Source of the DNA: Shinella sp.
Lineage (GTDB): Bacteria; Pseudomonadota; Alphaproteobacteria; Rhizobiales; Rhizobiaceae
Reading direction: 5' to 3'
Assembly (NCBI GenBank): GCA_003248775.1
Contig: QFQX01000005.1
Location: forward strand, 97,417-161,416
Length of the DNA: 64,000 bases
The stretch's first letter is position 1. The number at the start of each line of letters is the position of its first letter. A program made the translations under genes and the position numbers. The notes under the pieces were generated by a model. The model searched no databases, had not been told where the DNA came from, and worked only from the letters and a program-made list of their open reading frames with translations. Shown piece after piece: positions 35,303 through 43,416 of this stretch.

Positions 35303-36043
35303 TCAGGCGATCCAGCCGCCCGAAAGCGCGCTGACCCAATCAGCCATGCCGCGAACTGCTGCCATTTTGGCTGCTGCTTCGTTGTCGTAGCGTACCTGCC
35401 GGAAGGTCGGTTGCCAGCCGCGACCGGTCTTTTCCAGCACGGCATAGGCCGCAAACGGCGTGCCCTGCTGGGCTTTGTGATAGAAGGGCTGGTCGTAATC
35501 GAAGCCGGGGCAGCCGACGCTGCCCGGATTCACGATCACGCGGCCATCGGAAAGCTGCACGGCACGCGCGATATGGCTGTGACCACAAAGGATCAGCGAC
35601 TGCTCGATATCCTTTGCCAGCGCCTCGATTCTATCGAGCGGCTTGAGGTAGAAGATGCCATCCGGTGACAACGTCTCCATCCAGTAGGTGTTGTCGTCCT
35701 GCGGCGTCGCGTGGCAGAGATAGGCCTCGTCACGGTAAACCGCGCTGAACGGCAGCGCACGGATCCAGTCGAAATGCTCTGCTCTGAGCTGCGGAAAAAC
35801 CGGCTGCTCCCAGTCGCCCATTTCCTCGAACGGCCTGTCGATCAGCGCCCTATCGTGGTTTCCCCGAACGCTCACCGCCCCGAGCGGCAACAGCATATCC
35901 GCCGTGGCACCGGCGTTAAGAGGACCGGAAAAGCTGTCCCCGAGGTTGACGATCTCGGAAATCCCCTGCCGGCGGATATCCTCCAGCACGGCCTCCAGCG
36001 CCAGATGGTTGCCGTGAACATCGGCGATGGCCGCAAATATCAT
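35303..36043 (-). CDS. Metallophosphoesterase (YfcE/MJ0936-like)
   Basis: The 246-residue protein has the calcineurin-like metal motifs AAIADVHGNHLAL, VNLGDSFSGPL, VRGNHDRAL, and GHSHIARAVQ with NPGSVGCPG. Such enzymes hydrolyse phosphodiesters or phosphomonoesters. It is the last gene of the mntA-hepT-allA-uraH unit, starting 3 bases after the uraH stop, so it is probably co-transcribed with the ureide genes. The substrate is unknown. Confidence 0.85.
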   Translation of the reverse strand: MIFAAIADVHGNHLALEAVLEDIRRQGISEIVNLGDSFSGPLNAGATADMLLPLGAVSVRGNHDRALIDRPFEEMGDWEQPVFPQLRAEHFDWIRALPFSAVYRDEAYLCHATPQDDNTYWMETLSPDGIFYLKPLDRIEALAKDIEQSLILCGHSHIARAVQLSDGRVIVNPGSVGCPGFDYDQPFYHKAQQGTPFAAYAVLEKTGRGWQPTFRQVRYDNEAAAKMAAVRGMADWVSALSGGWIA

Positions 36044-36046
36044 CGA

Positions 36047-36403
36047 TCAGCTGCCCCGGTAGGTGGAATAGCCGTAGGGCGAAAGCAGTAGCGGCACATG
36101 GTAGTGCGCCTCGGTATCGCTGATGCCGAAGCGGATCGGGATGACATCGAGAAACGGCGGCGAGGTGAGCGGCGCGCCGTGGGCCTTGAGATAATCGCCG
36201 GCATGGAACAGCAGTTCGTACTGCCCGACACGGAAATTCTCACCTGCGAGGATCGGTCCGCCATCGACGCGACCGTCGGAATTGGTGATCACGGTGGTTA
36301 CGAGCTCGGCATCCTCGCCCACGATCCGCATCAACTGGATCTTCAGGCCTTCCGCCGGCTTGCCGAGCGCGGTGTCGAGGACATGGGTAGTCAGGCCGGT
36401 CAT
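36047..36403 (-). CDS. uraH: 5-hydroxyisourate hydrolase (transthyretin-like)
   Basis: The 118-residue enzyme has the N-terminal THVLDTALGKPAEGL with its catalytic His, and the defining C-terminal tetrapeptide YRGS. It hydrolyses 5-hydroxyisourate, the product of PuuD, to OHCU. No periplasmic signal is present, so it acts in the cytoplasm. It overlaps allA by 4 bases (ATGA). Confidence 0.95.
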   Translation of the reverse strand: MTGLTTHVLDTALGKPAEGLKIQLMRIVGEDAELVTTVITNSDGRVDGGPILAGENFRVGQYELLFHAGDYLKAHGAPLTSPPFLDVIPIRFGISDTEAHYHVPLLLSPYGYSTYRGS

Positions 36404-36900
36404 AAATGGGGCTCCAGAATCACGAAGGGCTTGTCGAAAAAGAACTCTTCGAGATTGTTGCCCGGCCCGTCACGATCGACAACCAGAAAATCCGAGATTT
36501 CCCCGATCGCCATCAGCGGATGATGCCAGACATCGCGCCGGTAGTTCACGCCCTGATCGGGACGCGCCAGAAAAACCTGCGGACGCCCGGGCCTGCCATC
36601 CTCATCGGGCGAAACAGCCACCAGAAACGGCCGTCCGGAGAGCGGCGAAAAGCTCTGGCTGCCAAACGGATGCCGTTCCATCATTCCCACCTGGTAGGGA
36701 AAGGCGCGCGGCTGGCCACGGAAGATGTTGACGATCACCCGCGCGCCCTCGCCCGTCACCTCCGGCGAAAACAGCGCATGAAACCGCTCCGTGGTGCCAC
36801 CATTGATGAGGCGCATGGTTTCAGGCCTGGCGGAAATCACCTCACCGAAAGGGGCGAATGCTTCAGGGGCGAGAGGCTGGATGGAAAGGACGTCGGACAA
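36400..36900 (-). CDS. allA: Ureidoglycolate lyase
   Basis: The 166-residue protein matches the AllA family with IQPLAPEAFAPFGEVI, INGGTTERFHAL, and MERHPFGSQSFSPL. The late part GVNYRRDVWHHPLMAIG carries active-site residues. It splits ureidoglycolate into glyoxylate and urea. The start appears to be TTG at 36900 with GGGGAA upstream. That ribosome site lies over the stop of hepT, so translation is likely coupled to the toxin gene. Confidence 0.92.
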   Translation of the reverse strand: MSDVLSIQPLAPEAFAPFGEVISARPETMRLINGGTTERFHALFSPEVTGEGARVIVNIFRGQPRAFPYQVGMMERHPFGSQSFSPLSGRPFLVAVSPDEDGRPGRPQVFLARPDQGVNYRRDVWHHPLMAIGEISDFLVVDRDGPGNNLEEFFFDKPFVILEPHL

Positions 36901-36903
36901 GAT

Positions 36904-37266
36904 CTATTCCCCTTGCGGGTGGGTACTGCGTAACGCGCGAAGTTGCGTCAGAAGTTCTGGAATTGCGAGAGCGGAAGTGTTCCAAACCGTATCCAAATCG
37001 ATACGAAAATAGTTATGCGCAATGCCGTTTCGCATCCCACGTATTTTCATCCATGGAATTTCAGGATGATCCGCAACGAAATCCCCATGATCGTCCACGA
37101 GGCGGTTTGCAACCTCCCCAATCATCAGCAGGTTCATTCCGAGCGCGCGCTGCAAAACCAGATTGCTATTGAAGGCTTCGCGCGACAGGCTCGACATGAA
37201 CTCGGCAGTCTCAAGTGCCACCTGCTCCATCTCCCGAAGATTTTCGATGAGCCGTTCCTGCTTCAT
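36904..37266 (-). CDS. hepT: HepT-family ribonuclease/toxin
   Basis: The 120-residue all-helical HEPN protein has the defining R-x4-H-x-Y motif as RNGIAHNYF near residues 78-86, and GEVANRLVDDH before it. HepT toxins are RNases that MntA silences by AMPylating the HEPN tyrosine. It overlaps mntA by 4 bases and ends 3 bases before allA. The motif is complete, so it is probably active. Confidence 0.93.
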   Translation of the reverse strand: MKQERLIENLREMEQVALETAEFMSSLSREAFNSNLVLQRALGMNLLMIGEVANRLVDDHGDFVADHPEIPWMKIRGMRNGIAHNYFRIDLDTVWNTSALAIPELLTQLRALRSTHPQGE

Positions 37267-37556
37267 ACGGGGCGGGCCTCGGACAGAACCCTGTTACGCA
37301 CGTCCTCAGGGAAATCTCCCGGCAACAGAAGATGAATCGGGGTGGGTTTCATCATCCGCTCCAACTCCTCAAGCAACCCGCTGAGATCGAAGAGCGTCGT
37401 GTCCGGCAAGGGATCCACCAAGATGTCGATATCGCTGCCGGGACGGTCCTCACCACGCGCCACGGAACCGAACACACGCGGGTTCGCCGCATTGAAGCGC
37501 TTGGTCGCCTCGCGGACCGCCTGCCTGTTCTTATCCAGCACTTCCGATGGCCGCAT
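37263..37556 (-). CDS. mntA: MntA-family minimal nucleotidyltransferase antitoxin
   Basis: The 97-residue protein has the nucleotidyltransferase motif G-S-x10-D-x-D as GSVARGEDRPGSDIDILVD near residues 30-48, plus a third acidic position further on. In MntA-HepT systems it transfers AMP to the toxin's tyrosine. The ATG at 37556 with GGAGG upstream was chosen; the open frame further upstream lacks homology. This gene would be first in a five-gene unit running through metallophosphoesterase. Confidence 0.9.
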   Translation of the reverse strand: MRPSEVLDKNRQAVREATKRFNAANPRVFGSVARGEDRPGSDIDILVDPLPDTTLFDLSGLLEELERMMKPTPIHLLLPGDFPEDVRNRVLSEARPV

Positions 37557-37730
37557 GGCCGAACCTCCGTTTGCGGCAATATAGAGCATGTCCCGCGAAG
37601 ATGGGAACCGATTTGAGAACAAGAACATGCGCCCTGATACGCAGGGAGAATTTGAGCGGCCAAAACGCACTTTGGTAAAGCCCTCCTGAAGAAAATCGGG
37701 AACCTCACCAAAATGCGACATACCGCACAT

Positions 37731-37760
37731 GAAAACAGCGCCGGTTTTCACCGGCGCTGT
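37731..37760 (-). terminator. Rho-independent terminator of glnII
   Basis: A perfect 11-bp stem, ACAGCGCCGGT with ACCGGCGCTGT (37735-37760), has a 4-base loop and on the minus strand is followed by TTTTC. It lies 27 bases after the glnII stop and isolates glnII from mntA. Confidence 0.85.
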
Positions 37761-37786
37761 CTTGATCAATAATCGATTGTCGAAGA

Positions 37787-38821
37787 TCAGGCTGCTGCGG
37801 AGGCCGAGAACGGAACTTCCGAGATCGTCTTCAGAACCTGCGAAGCGATCGCATAGGGGTCGCCCTGGGAGTTCGGACGACGATCTTCCAGGTAACCCTT
37901 GTAGTCGTTCTTGACGAAGGAGTGCGGAACGCGGATCGAGGCGCCACGGTCGGCAACGCCGTAGGAGAACTTGTTCCACGGAGCCGTTTCGTGCTTGCCG
38001 GTCAGACGCATGTGGTTGTCCGGGCCGTAAACGTTGATGTGGTCCATCAGGTTCTTGTCGAACTGTGCCATCAGGCGCTCGAAATAGTCCTTGCCGCCAA
38101 CTTCGCGCATGTACTTGGTCGAGAAGTTGCAGTGCATGCCCGAACCGTTCCAGTCGGTGTCGCCGAGCGGCTTGCAGTGCCATTCGATGTCGATGCCGTA
38201 CTTTTCGCAGATGCGGAGCAGCAGGTAGCGAGCGATCCAGATCTGGTCGGCGGCCTTCTTGGAGCCCTTGCCGAAAATCTGGAATTCCCACTGGCCCTTG
38301 GCCACTTCGGCATTGATGCCTTCGTGGTTGATACCGGCTTCGAGGCACTGGTCCAGATGCTCTTCAACGATCTGGCGAGCGATGGAGCCGACGTTCTTGT
38401 AGCCGACGCCGGTGTAGTACGGACCCTGCGGAGCCGGGTAGCCGTGCTCCGGGAAGCCGAGCGGACGGCCGTCCTCGTAGAAGAAGTATTCCTGCTCGAA
38501 GCCGAACCATGCATCTTCGTCATCGAGGATGGTCGCGCGGCTGTTGGAAGCGTGCGGCGTGACGCCATCCGGCATCATGACTTCGCACATGACGAGAGCG
38601 CCGTTCTTGCGGGCCGGGTCGGGATAGACAGCAACCGGCTTCAGGACGCAGTCGGAGCTACGGCCTTCGGCCTGCTCGGTCGACGAACCGTCGAAACCCC
38701 AATAGGGAAGCTCTTCCAGCGAGGGGAAGTTGTCGAATTCCTTGATCTGCGTCTTGCCACGCAGGTTCGGCACCGGCTTGTAGCCATCGAGCCAGATATA
38801 CTCGAGCTTGTACTTGGTCAT
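37787..38821 (-). CDS. glnII: Glutamine synthetase II (eukaryote-type)
   Basis: The 344-residue enzyme is the short, eukaryote-like form (GSII) found in rhizobia, about 125 residues shorter than GlnA. It shows KLEYIWLDGYKPVPNLRGKT, LPYWGFDGSSTEQAEG, ILDDEDAWFGFEQEYF, NGSGMHCNFSTKYMR and the closing RVPHSFVKNDYKGYLEDRRP. It makes glutamine from glutamate and ammonia with ATP and is not adenylylated like GlnA. The ATG at 38821 has GAGAG upstream. Upstream lie a sigma-54 promoter and an NtrC-like dyad, so expression under nitrogen limitation is expected. Confidence 0.97.
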   Translation of the reverse strand: MTKYKLEYIWLDGYKPVPNLRGKTQIKEFDNFPSLEELPYWGFDGSSTEQAEGRSSDCVLKPVAVYPDPARKNGALVMCEVMMPDGVTPHASNSRATILDDEDAWFGFEQEYFFYEDGRPLGFPEHGYPAPQGPYYTGVGYKNVGSIARQIVEEHLDQCLEAGINHEGINAEVAKGQWEFQIFGKGSKKAADQIWIARYLLLRICEKYGIDIEWHCKPLGDTDWNGSGMHCNFSTKYMREVGGKDYFERLMAQFDKNLMDHINVYGPDNHMRLTGKHETAPWNKFSYGVADRGASIRVPHSFVKNDYKGYLEDRRPNSQGDPYAIASQVLKTISEVPFSASAAA

Positions 38822-38907
38822 TCTTGGTCTCTCTTCAGTCAAGCGCCCGCCCATGGAGCGCAACAGAGGGGCGATTCTCCGGTTGTCCGGCGAGTCGCTT
38901 CCATAGA

Positions 38908-38923
38908 AGCAGGAAGCATGCCA
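38908..38923 (-). promoter_or_regulatory. Sigma-54 promoter of glnII
   Basis: On the minus strand the sequence reads TGGCATGCTTCCTGCT, matching the -24/-12 consensus with GG and GC in the right 12-base phase. The transcript would start near 38897, giving a leader of about 75 bases. glnII is a classic NtrC/sigma-54 target in rhizobia. Confidence 0.8.
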
Positions 38924-39139
38924 ACTGATGCAAAGCGTCATTCGGCTGACACAATGACGCACCCGCAAAGCCCTGCGACTGTGGGTCGACAGCGGGAATC
39001 CTTAACAGTTTCAGCTTATTGTGTGGGAACATGACACAGCCATACCGTGTTCTCCTGTGTCCCGGGCATCATGCTGGAATGTGATGATTTCGCAATCACG
39101 CACGCTTCCGACCCAAAAATGCCTATAATTTATGCATTT

Positions 39140-39156
39140 TGCACTTTTCGTGTGCA
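39140..39156. promoter_or_regulatory. NtrC-type enhancer dyad between glnII and gstI
   Basis: TGCAC-N7-GTGCA spans 17 bp, the spacing and half-sites of NtrC boxes. It lies about 240 bp upstream of the glnII sigma-54 promoter and 68 bp before the gstI start. It could activate glnII at a distance while blocking gstI. Confidence 0.7.
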
Positions 39157-39224
39157 TTTCATTTGAAAACCTGTTAGGGAATGTCGTCGGGCTTGAAAAC
39201 CGATGAACAACGAAAGGCAGAAGC

Positions 39225-39407
39225 ATGACAACGAACATGGTTCGGGAATCGGCGAAGATCCTGCAGTTCCCGGTAAGAAACGTTCAGAAGATGATGGAAA
39301 TTCGCGAGCGCGACGGTCGCTCACGCCCCGTGATTTACGAAAGCGGCGCTGGCAGCTGGTATCACGAGGACGCGATCCGCGAAGTGGATGACGCGCGCAA
39401 GCAGTAG
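39225..39407 (+). CDS. gstI: GstI-like inhibitor of GSII synthesis (DUF2735)
   Basis: The 60-residue protein has the DUF2735 pattern: AKILQFPVRN near the start, a basic middle and GAGSWYHEDAIREVD near the end. In Rhizobium leguminosarum the small protein GstI, encoded divergently from glnII, lowers GSII synthesis by acting on glnII mRNA. Position, size and family agree here. The ATG at 39225 has AAAGG 7 bases upstream. The NtrC-like dyad 68 bp upstream would fit repression when nitrogen is scarce. Confidence 0.83.
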   Translation: MTTNMVRESAKILQFPVRNVQKMMEIRERDGRSRPVIYESGAGSWYHEDAIREVDDARKQ

Positions 39408-39751
39408 CATGCGCGCCAGAATGCCCTGTTCACTCAGACCTGAAGGTTCTTGAGGCGTGGAAGGTTGCGCCACCATCAGGGCGAGAGCAACCAGGGCGAC
39501 AATCCCCGTTCGGCGATAAAATTGCCGGCAGTAGGTAGCTTGAGCGATCTACCTTAATTTGCGGAGCATCTTCGGCTTCCAATCTCCGGAAGCATCATCA
39601 CATCCCTGTCGAAACTATCCTCGGCTCACGGTCGATCCGCTTCGAAAACGCGCCAGCCGCGATGAATTCCCTTTGAAAATATCAGGACTACTTCACGCCG
39701 GCCTCCCCCAGACCGGGTAAAGAACACTCGTTTGCACGGCGCTGCGGGGCC
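39408..39751. other. Gene-free stretch between gstI and uraD
   Basis: In 344 bp I see no convincing coding frame. The one structured part is AGGTAG (39533-39538) with CTACCT (39549-39554), a short hairpin followed by TAATTT, perhaps a weak gstI terminator. Confidence 0.5.
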
Positions 39752-40252
39752 TCAGACGCTCTCCGGCAGGAGGTGTCCAAGGCGAATGCGAGCGATCTTC
39801 TCAACTTGCGCGCAGGCGGTCGAAAACTCCGTTTCGCGATCGTTGTCTATGCGCGTCTCGAAGGCGGCAAGGATATCCTCCTTGGTCAGCCCGGTCACCG
39901 CGATGATGAAGGGAAAGCCGAATTTCTCGGTATAGGCAGAGTTGATCTCGGTAAAGCGCGCAAACTGTTCGGGGCTGAGCCTGTCGAGACCCGCTCCGCT
40001 CTGCTCCCTGCGGCTTTCCGCGGTCAGTTCGCCGGCAACGGCCAGACGCCCGGCGAGGTCCGGATGCGCCCGCAGAACTGCCAGCCGCTCGACCTCGCTT
40101 GCCTTGCGAAACTGTTCGGCGAGCGCGGCATGCACACTCGAAACCGTCAACGGCTCGCTGATTGCACCGGCGTCGAAGGCACGTTCGGCGATGAAGGGAG
40201 AATGCTCGAACACGCCACCGAAAGTGGAAATGAAATCGTCTCTCGTCACCAT
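39752..40252 (-). CDS. uraD: OHCU decarboxylase
   Basis: The 166-residue enzyme converts OHCU to (S)-allantoin. The family pattern is visible: FGGVFEHSPFIAERA, LRAHPDLAGRLA with the catalytic His, GAGLDRLSPEQFARFTEIN and YTEKFGFPFIIAVTG. The ATG at 40252 is 4 bases after the puuE stop on the minus strand, so the two form an operon. A longer reading to 40519 overlaps puuE and has no conserved residues. Confidence 0.95.
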   Translation of the reverse strand: MVTRDDFISTFGGVFEHSPFIAERAFDAGAISEPLTVSSVHAALAEQFRKASEVERLAVLRAHPDLAGRLAVAGELTAESRREQSGAGLDRLSPEQFARFTEINSAYTEKFGFPFIIAVTGLTKEDILAAFETRIDNDRETEFSTACAQVEKIARIRLGHLLPESV

Positions 40253-40256
40253 GTTC

Positions 40257-41177
40257 TCACCACGTCGGCTTGTGGTTCTTGTGCCAGTGCTCGGCGATCT
40301 CGATGCGCTTCGGGATCCACACCTTGTCATGCGACCGGACGTAATCGATGAAGCGCGCGAGTGCCGCGGCGCGGCCCGGACGACCGACGAGACGACAATG
40401 CAGGCCGATGGACAGCATCTTGGCGCTGCCGGCCTTGCCCTCTTCATAAAGCACGTCGAAGGCGTCCTTGAGATAGGTGAAGAACTGGTCACCGGAGTTG
40501 AAGCCCTGCGGTGTTGCAAACCGCATGTCGTTGGTTTCGAGCGTATAGGGGATGATCAGGAACGGCTTGCCGTCGACGCCCTTCACCCAGTAAGGCAGGT
40601 CATCGGCATAAGAGTCCGACGAATAGAGGAAACCACCCTCTTCCATGACAAGCCGGAGCGTGTTGTGGGACGGTTTGCCCTGATACATGCCGAGCGGATG
40701 GGAACCGGTCAGTTCCTTGTGCAGGCGCACGGCCTTGAGGATGTGTTTGCGCTCCTCCTCCTCGGAAAAATCCTTGTATTCCAGCCAGCGATAGCCGTGG
40801 CTGGCGATTTCCCAATCGGCTTCCTTCATGGCTGCAACGGCTTCCGGGTTGCGCGCCATGGCGAGCGTCACGCCATACACCGTGACCGGCACATTGCGCT
40901 CGGTGAACATCCGCCACAGACGCCAGAAACCGGAACGGGAGCCGTACTCGTAGATCGATTCCATGTTGAGATTGCGCTGCCCGGCCCAGGGCTGCGCGCC
41001 GACGATTTCTGACAGCAGGCATTCCGAGGACTTGTCTCCATCCAGAATGCAGCTTTCGCCGCCCTCCTCGTAATTGACGACGAACTGGACCGCGATGCGG
41101 GCGTCACCGGGCCATTTCGGGTCTGGAGTGTTGCGGCCATAGCCGACGAGGTCGCGCGGATAGGTATCGGTCTGCAT
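40257..41177 (-). CDS. puuE: Allantoinase PuuE (polysaccharide-deacetylase fold)
   Basis: The 306-residue protein is the metal-independent allantoinase of the NodB-like fold, with RDLVGYGRNTPDPKWPGDA, FVVNYEEGGESCILDGD, EIASHGYRWLEYKDFSEEEE and LSIGLHCRLVGRPGRA. It hydrolyses (S)-allantoin to allantoate. The ATG at 41177 has GGGTGAT upstream. It is first in a puuE-uraD pair, and the next pathway enzyme (allantoate hydrolase) is not in the window. Confidence 0.95.
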   Translation of the reverse strand: MQTDTYPRDLVGYGRNTPDPKWPGDARIAVQFVVNYEEGGESCILDGDKSSECLLSEIVGAQPWAGQRNLNMESIYEYGSRSGFWRLWRMFTERNVPVTVYGVTLAMARNPEAVAAMKEADWEIASHGYRWLEYKDFSEEEERKHILKAVRLHKELTGSHPLGMYQGKPSHNTLRLVMEEGGFLYSSDSYADDLPYWVKGVDGKPFLIIPYTLETNDMRFATPQGFNSGDQFFTYLKDAFDVLYEEGKAGSAKMLSIGLHCRLVGRPGRAAALARFIDYVRSHDKVWIPKRIEIAEHWHKNHKPTW

Positions 41178-41405
41178 CAAATCACCCTATGGAGACATGC
41201 CGCGCGAGCGTTTGCCTGCTCACAGGACACGACATCGGAAAAGAACAACAACTGCAACGCGGGAGCGAATCCGGAAGATCGCGACGCGTGTCAATGCGTT
41301 GCGCGAACGGTAAGCAGCGCGAAGGCCGATGTCGAGATGGAAACGGCAGAGCGGGGCGTTGCCTTTTTGGCGACACCCCTGCCCGATCAGGAGCCGGAGC
41401 GAAGC

Positions 41406-42113
41406 TCAGGCGATCTTGCGCGCGGAAATGCGTCCCATCGGATGCAGCGAGTGAACCTGGAACGGCGCGCCCGGCTCCTTCTCGACAAACAGCGCGAGAT
41501 TGGAAAAGTCGACCGGTTCGGACAGGACGGGGGCGAAATGCGCCCGCAGCGCATCCTCGATCCGCGCGAATTCGTAAGGCGCCAGCGGACCAGTGAGCGG
41601 CATGTGGAAGCGGAACTCGTCCATCACGTAAGGATGGCCCCAGCGATAGAGATTGGCGAACTGCGGAGCCGACAGCCCCTCAGGATTGCGCCGCTCGATT
41701 TCCGCCTCGGTCAGCGGCGCCCGGAAACCATCGAATTCCTGCACCACGGAGGCAGCCAGATAATCAAGTTCCGGGCACGGACGCTCCAGCACCAACCCAA
41801 AGAAATCCCCGAGCCTGGCAATTTCGAGCCTGGGCAGTTCGAACGGTTCCAGCGTTCCGGCAAAGCGCATCAGGTCGCGCAACATGGCCGCCTCGACAAG
41901 GTCGCTGTGCAGATGGAAAGGGGCCTTCAGCGTGGCATGAAAACCGTAACGACGTGGCAATGCGGTATGAAAGGCGATCTCGTGCACCCCAAGTCCGCGC
42001 AGGGCGGGATGCTCGACGGCTTCGCCGGAATAGACATTGCGCCCGAGCCAGCCTGCGGCGGCAAGCGTCAGCGGGTCGCCCGAAGGGGGCGTGAAATGTA
42101 TGGCATAGCGCAT
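41406..42113 (-). CDS. DUF1045 protein, 2H-phosphodiesterase-like
   Basis: The 235-residue protein has two His-containing motifs spaced as in 2H phosphoesterases: YGFHATLKAPFHL near residue 56 and FRFHMPLTGPLAPYE near residue 165. DUF1045 genes are most often found in phosphonate (phn) clusters, where a cyclic phosphodiesterase-like role is suspected. No phn genes are visible here. It lies 228 bp upstream of puuE on the same strand. Function remains inferred. Confidence 0.78.
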   Translation of the reverse strand: MRYAIHFTPPSGDPLTLAAAGWLGRNVYSGEAVEHPALRGLGVHEIAFHTALPRRYGFHATLKAPFHLHSDLVEAAMLRDLMRFAGTLEPFELPRLEIARLGDFFGLVLERPCPELDYLAASVVQEFDGFRAPLTEAEIERRNPEGLSAPQFANLYRWGHPYVMDEFRFHMPLTGPLAPYEFARIEDALRAHFAPVLSEPVDFSNLALFVEKEPGAPFQVHSLHPMGRISARKIA

Positions 42114-42219
42114 GCGAATACCTCACCCTCTTGTCCGTCGCCAATTTTAGCAATCGACGTTACAACACGGAGGTAGGTGATTTGCATGACAGGATCACGA
42201 CGAGAGACCGGCCTCAGCC

Positions 42220-43416
42220 TCACGCATTGCGAGCAGCGATCACGATATGATGATGAAGTGTGAAGGACGGCGGCAAGCCGTTGGCACCACATTCTGACCG
42301 CTCCGCGATGCCGGCGACTGCCGCCTCCGCAAGCCGGTGCGCGAGACCGAAGCTGACCTTGAAACCGCCCGTCAGCGCATGAATGCGCGGATGATCGGGA
42401 TGCGCCCCCACCATAGGGTCGCGATCGATCGCCTTGGGCCGCAGGCCGGCCCACCGCTCGACCACCTCGGCATCGCGAAGCACTGGCGCAAGCACCTGCG
42501 CCCGACGGATCAACCCTTCGAGCTGCTCGTCGGTCGAGGCCGGATCGTCGAACCTGTCCTCGCTGGTGCTGCCGATGGCGGCATGACCGCCCTCATGCGG
42601 CACGATGTAGAGACCATCGAGATAAAGCAGCGGCAAGGCCGGATCGATGTCTGCCTTCAGCAGTGCCGCCTGCCCCTTCACCGGCTGACCGAGCGGCAGC
42701 GGAAGCGGCGCTCCGAGCGACTGGAGCATGGGGAAGGACCTGTGTCCCGCCGCGATGATGCAGTGACCGAAGGCTACCGTCCGGCCATCCGAAAGCCGGG
42801 CGATGTGGGCCTCGGGATGGAAAAGATCGACCCCGGAACTCTCGATAATGCGGACGTGCGACGCGTCTTTCAGGCGAGCGGCGAGCAATCCGGTCAGGCT
42901 GCGCGGCGAGACCCTTGCGGCAAACGTGTCGTAGACGATACCCGCTGCCATGAACTCTTCCGAAGGCCAGCCGTTTCCGGCCGGCGAGGCATCGAGCGGC
43001 GTCCACGAGAATGAGCGAGCGCCATGATGCCAGTGCGTTTCCGCATCCTTGCAATGACGTTCGGCGATCACCTTCAGATGCGGCTTCGGCAGCGGGATCA
43101 GCCGTCCGCTGCGGCGATAGCCGGCCGATAATCCGGTCTCGGCTTCCAGACGCCCGACTTCCTCCTCAAGACTGATCAGCGCATCGAACTGGAACTGCTT
43201 CTTCTCCGACCAGCGATCCGGCATGTGGGGCATCAGCGCCCCCAGCAATCCGCCGCTCGCGCCACGGGCAAGCGGCCCCTCATCGACCAGCAGCGTATCG
43301 ATGCCCTGCCGCTCCGCATGCAGCGCGGCCCATAGGCCCATGATGCCGCCGCCAACGATCAACAGCTCGACGCGCAATTGACCTGATTGCGGCGCGGCAG
43401 TATCCGATTTGACCAT
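42220..43416 (-). CDS. FAD-dependent amine oxidase, MnmC oxidase-like
   Basis: The 398-residue protein belongs to the DAO family. It has the FAD-binding VELLIVGGGIMGLWAALHAE near residue 15, EGPLARGASGGLLGALMPH, and the C-terminal ALTGGFKVSFGLAH. It is divergent from mnmD and the two start codons overlap in a single CATG. In E. coli these two activities form one protein, MnmC, which finishes mnm5U34 in tRNA. A split MnmC is therefore the leading idea, although glycine- or other amine-oxidase roles are possible. Confidence 0.78.
   Translation of the reverse strand: MVKSDTAAPQSGQLRVELLIVGGGIMGLWAALHAERQGIDTLLVDEGPLARGASGGLLGALMPHMPDRWSEKKQFQFDALISLEEEVGRLEAETGLSAGYRRSGRLIPLPKPHLKVIAERHCKDAETHWHHGARSFSWTPLDASPAGNGWPSEEFMAAGIVYDTFAARVSPRSLTGLLAARLKDASHVRIIESSGVDLFHPEAHIARLSDGRTVAFGHCIIAAGHRSFPMLQSLGAPLPLPLGQPVKGQAALLKADIDPALPLLYLDGLYIVPHEGGHAAIGSTSEDRFDDPASTDEQLEGLIRRAQVLAPVLRDAEVVERWAGLRPKAIDRDPMVGAHPDHPRIHALTGGFKVSFGLAHRLAEAAVAGIAERSECGANGLPPSFTLHHHIVIAARNA

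Noticed and set aside
42186..42263. 25-codon plus-strand frame with GGAGG upstream, overlapping the FAD oxidase 3' end
   Set aside because: Very short, the ribosome site is too distant and there is no conserved feature.
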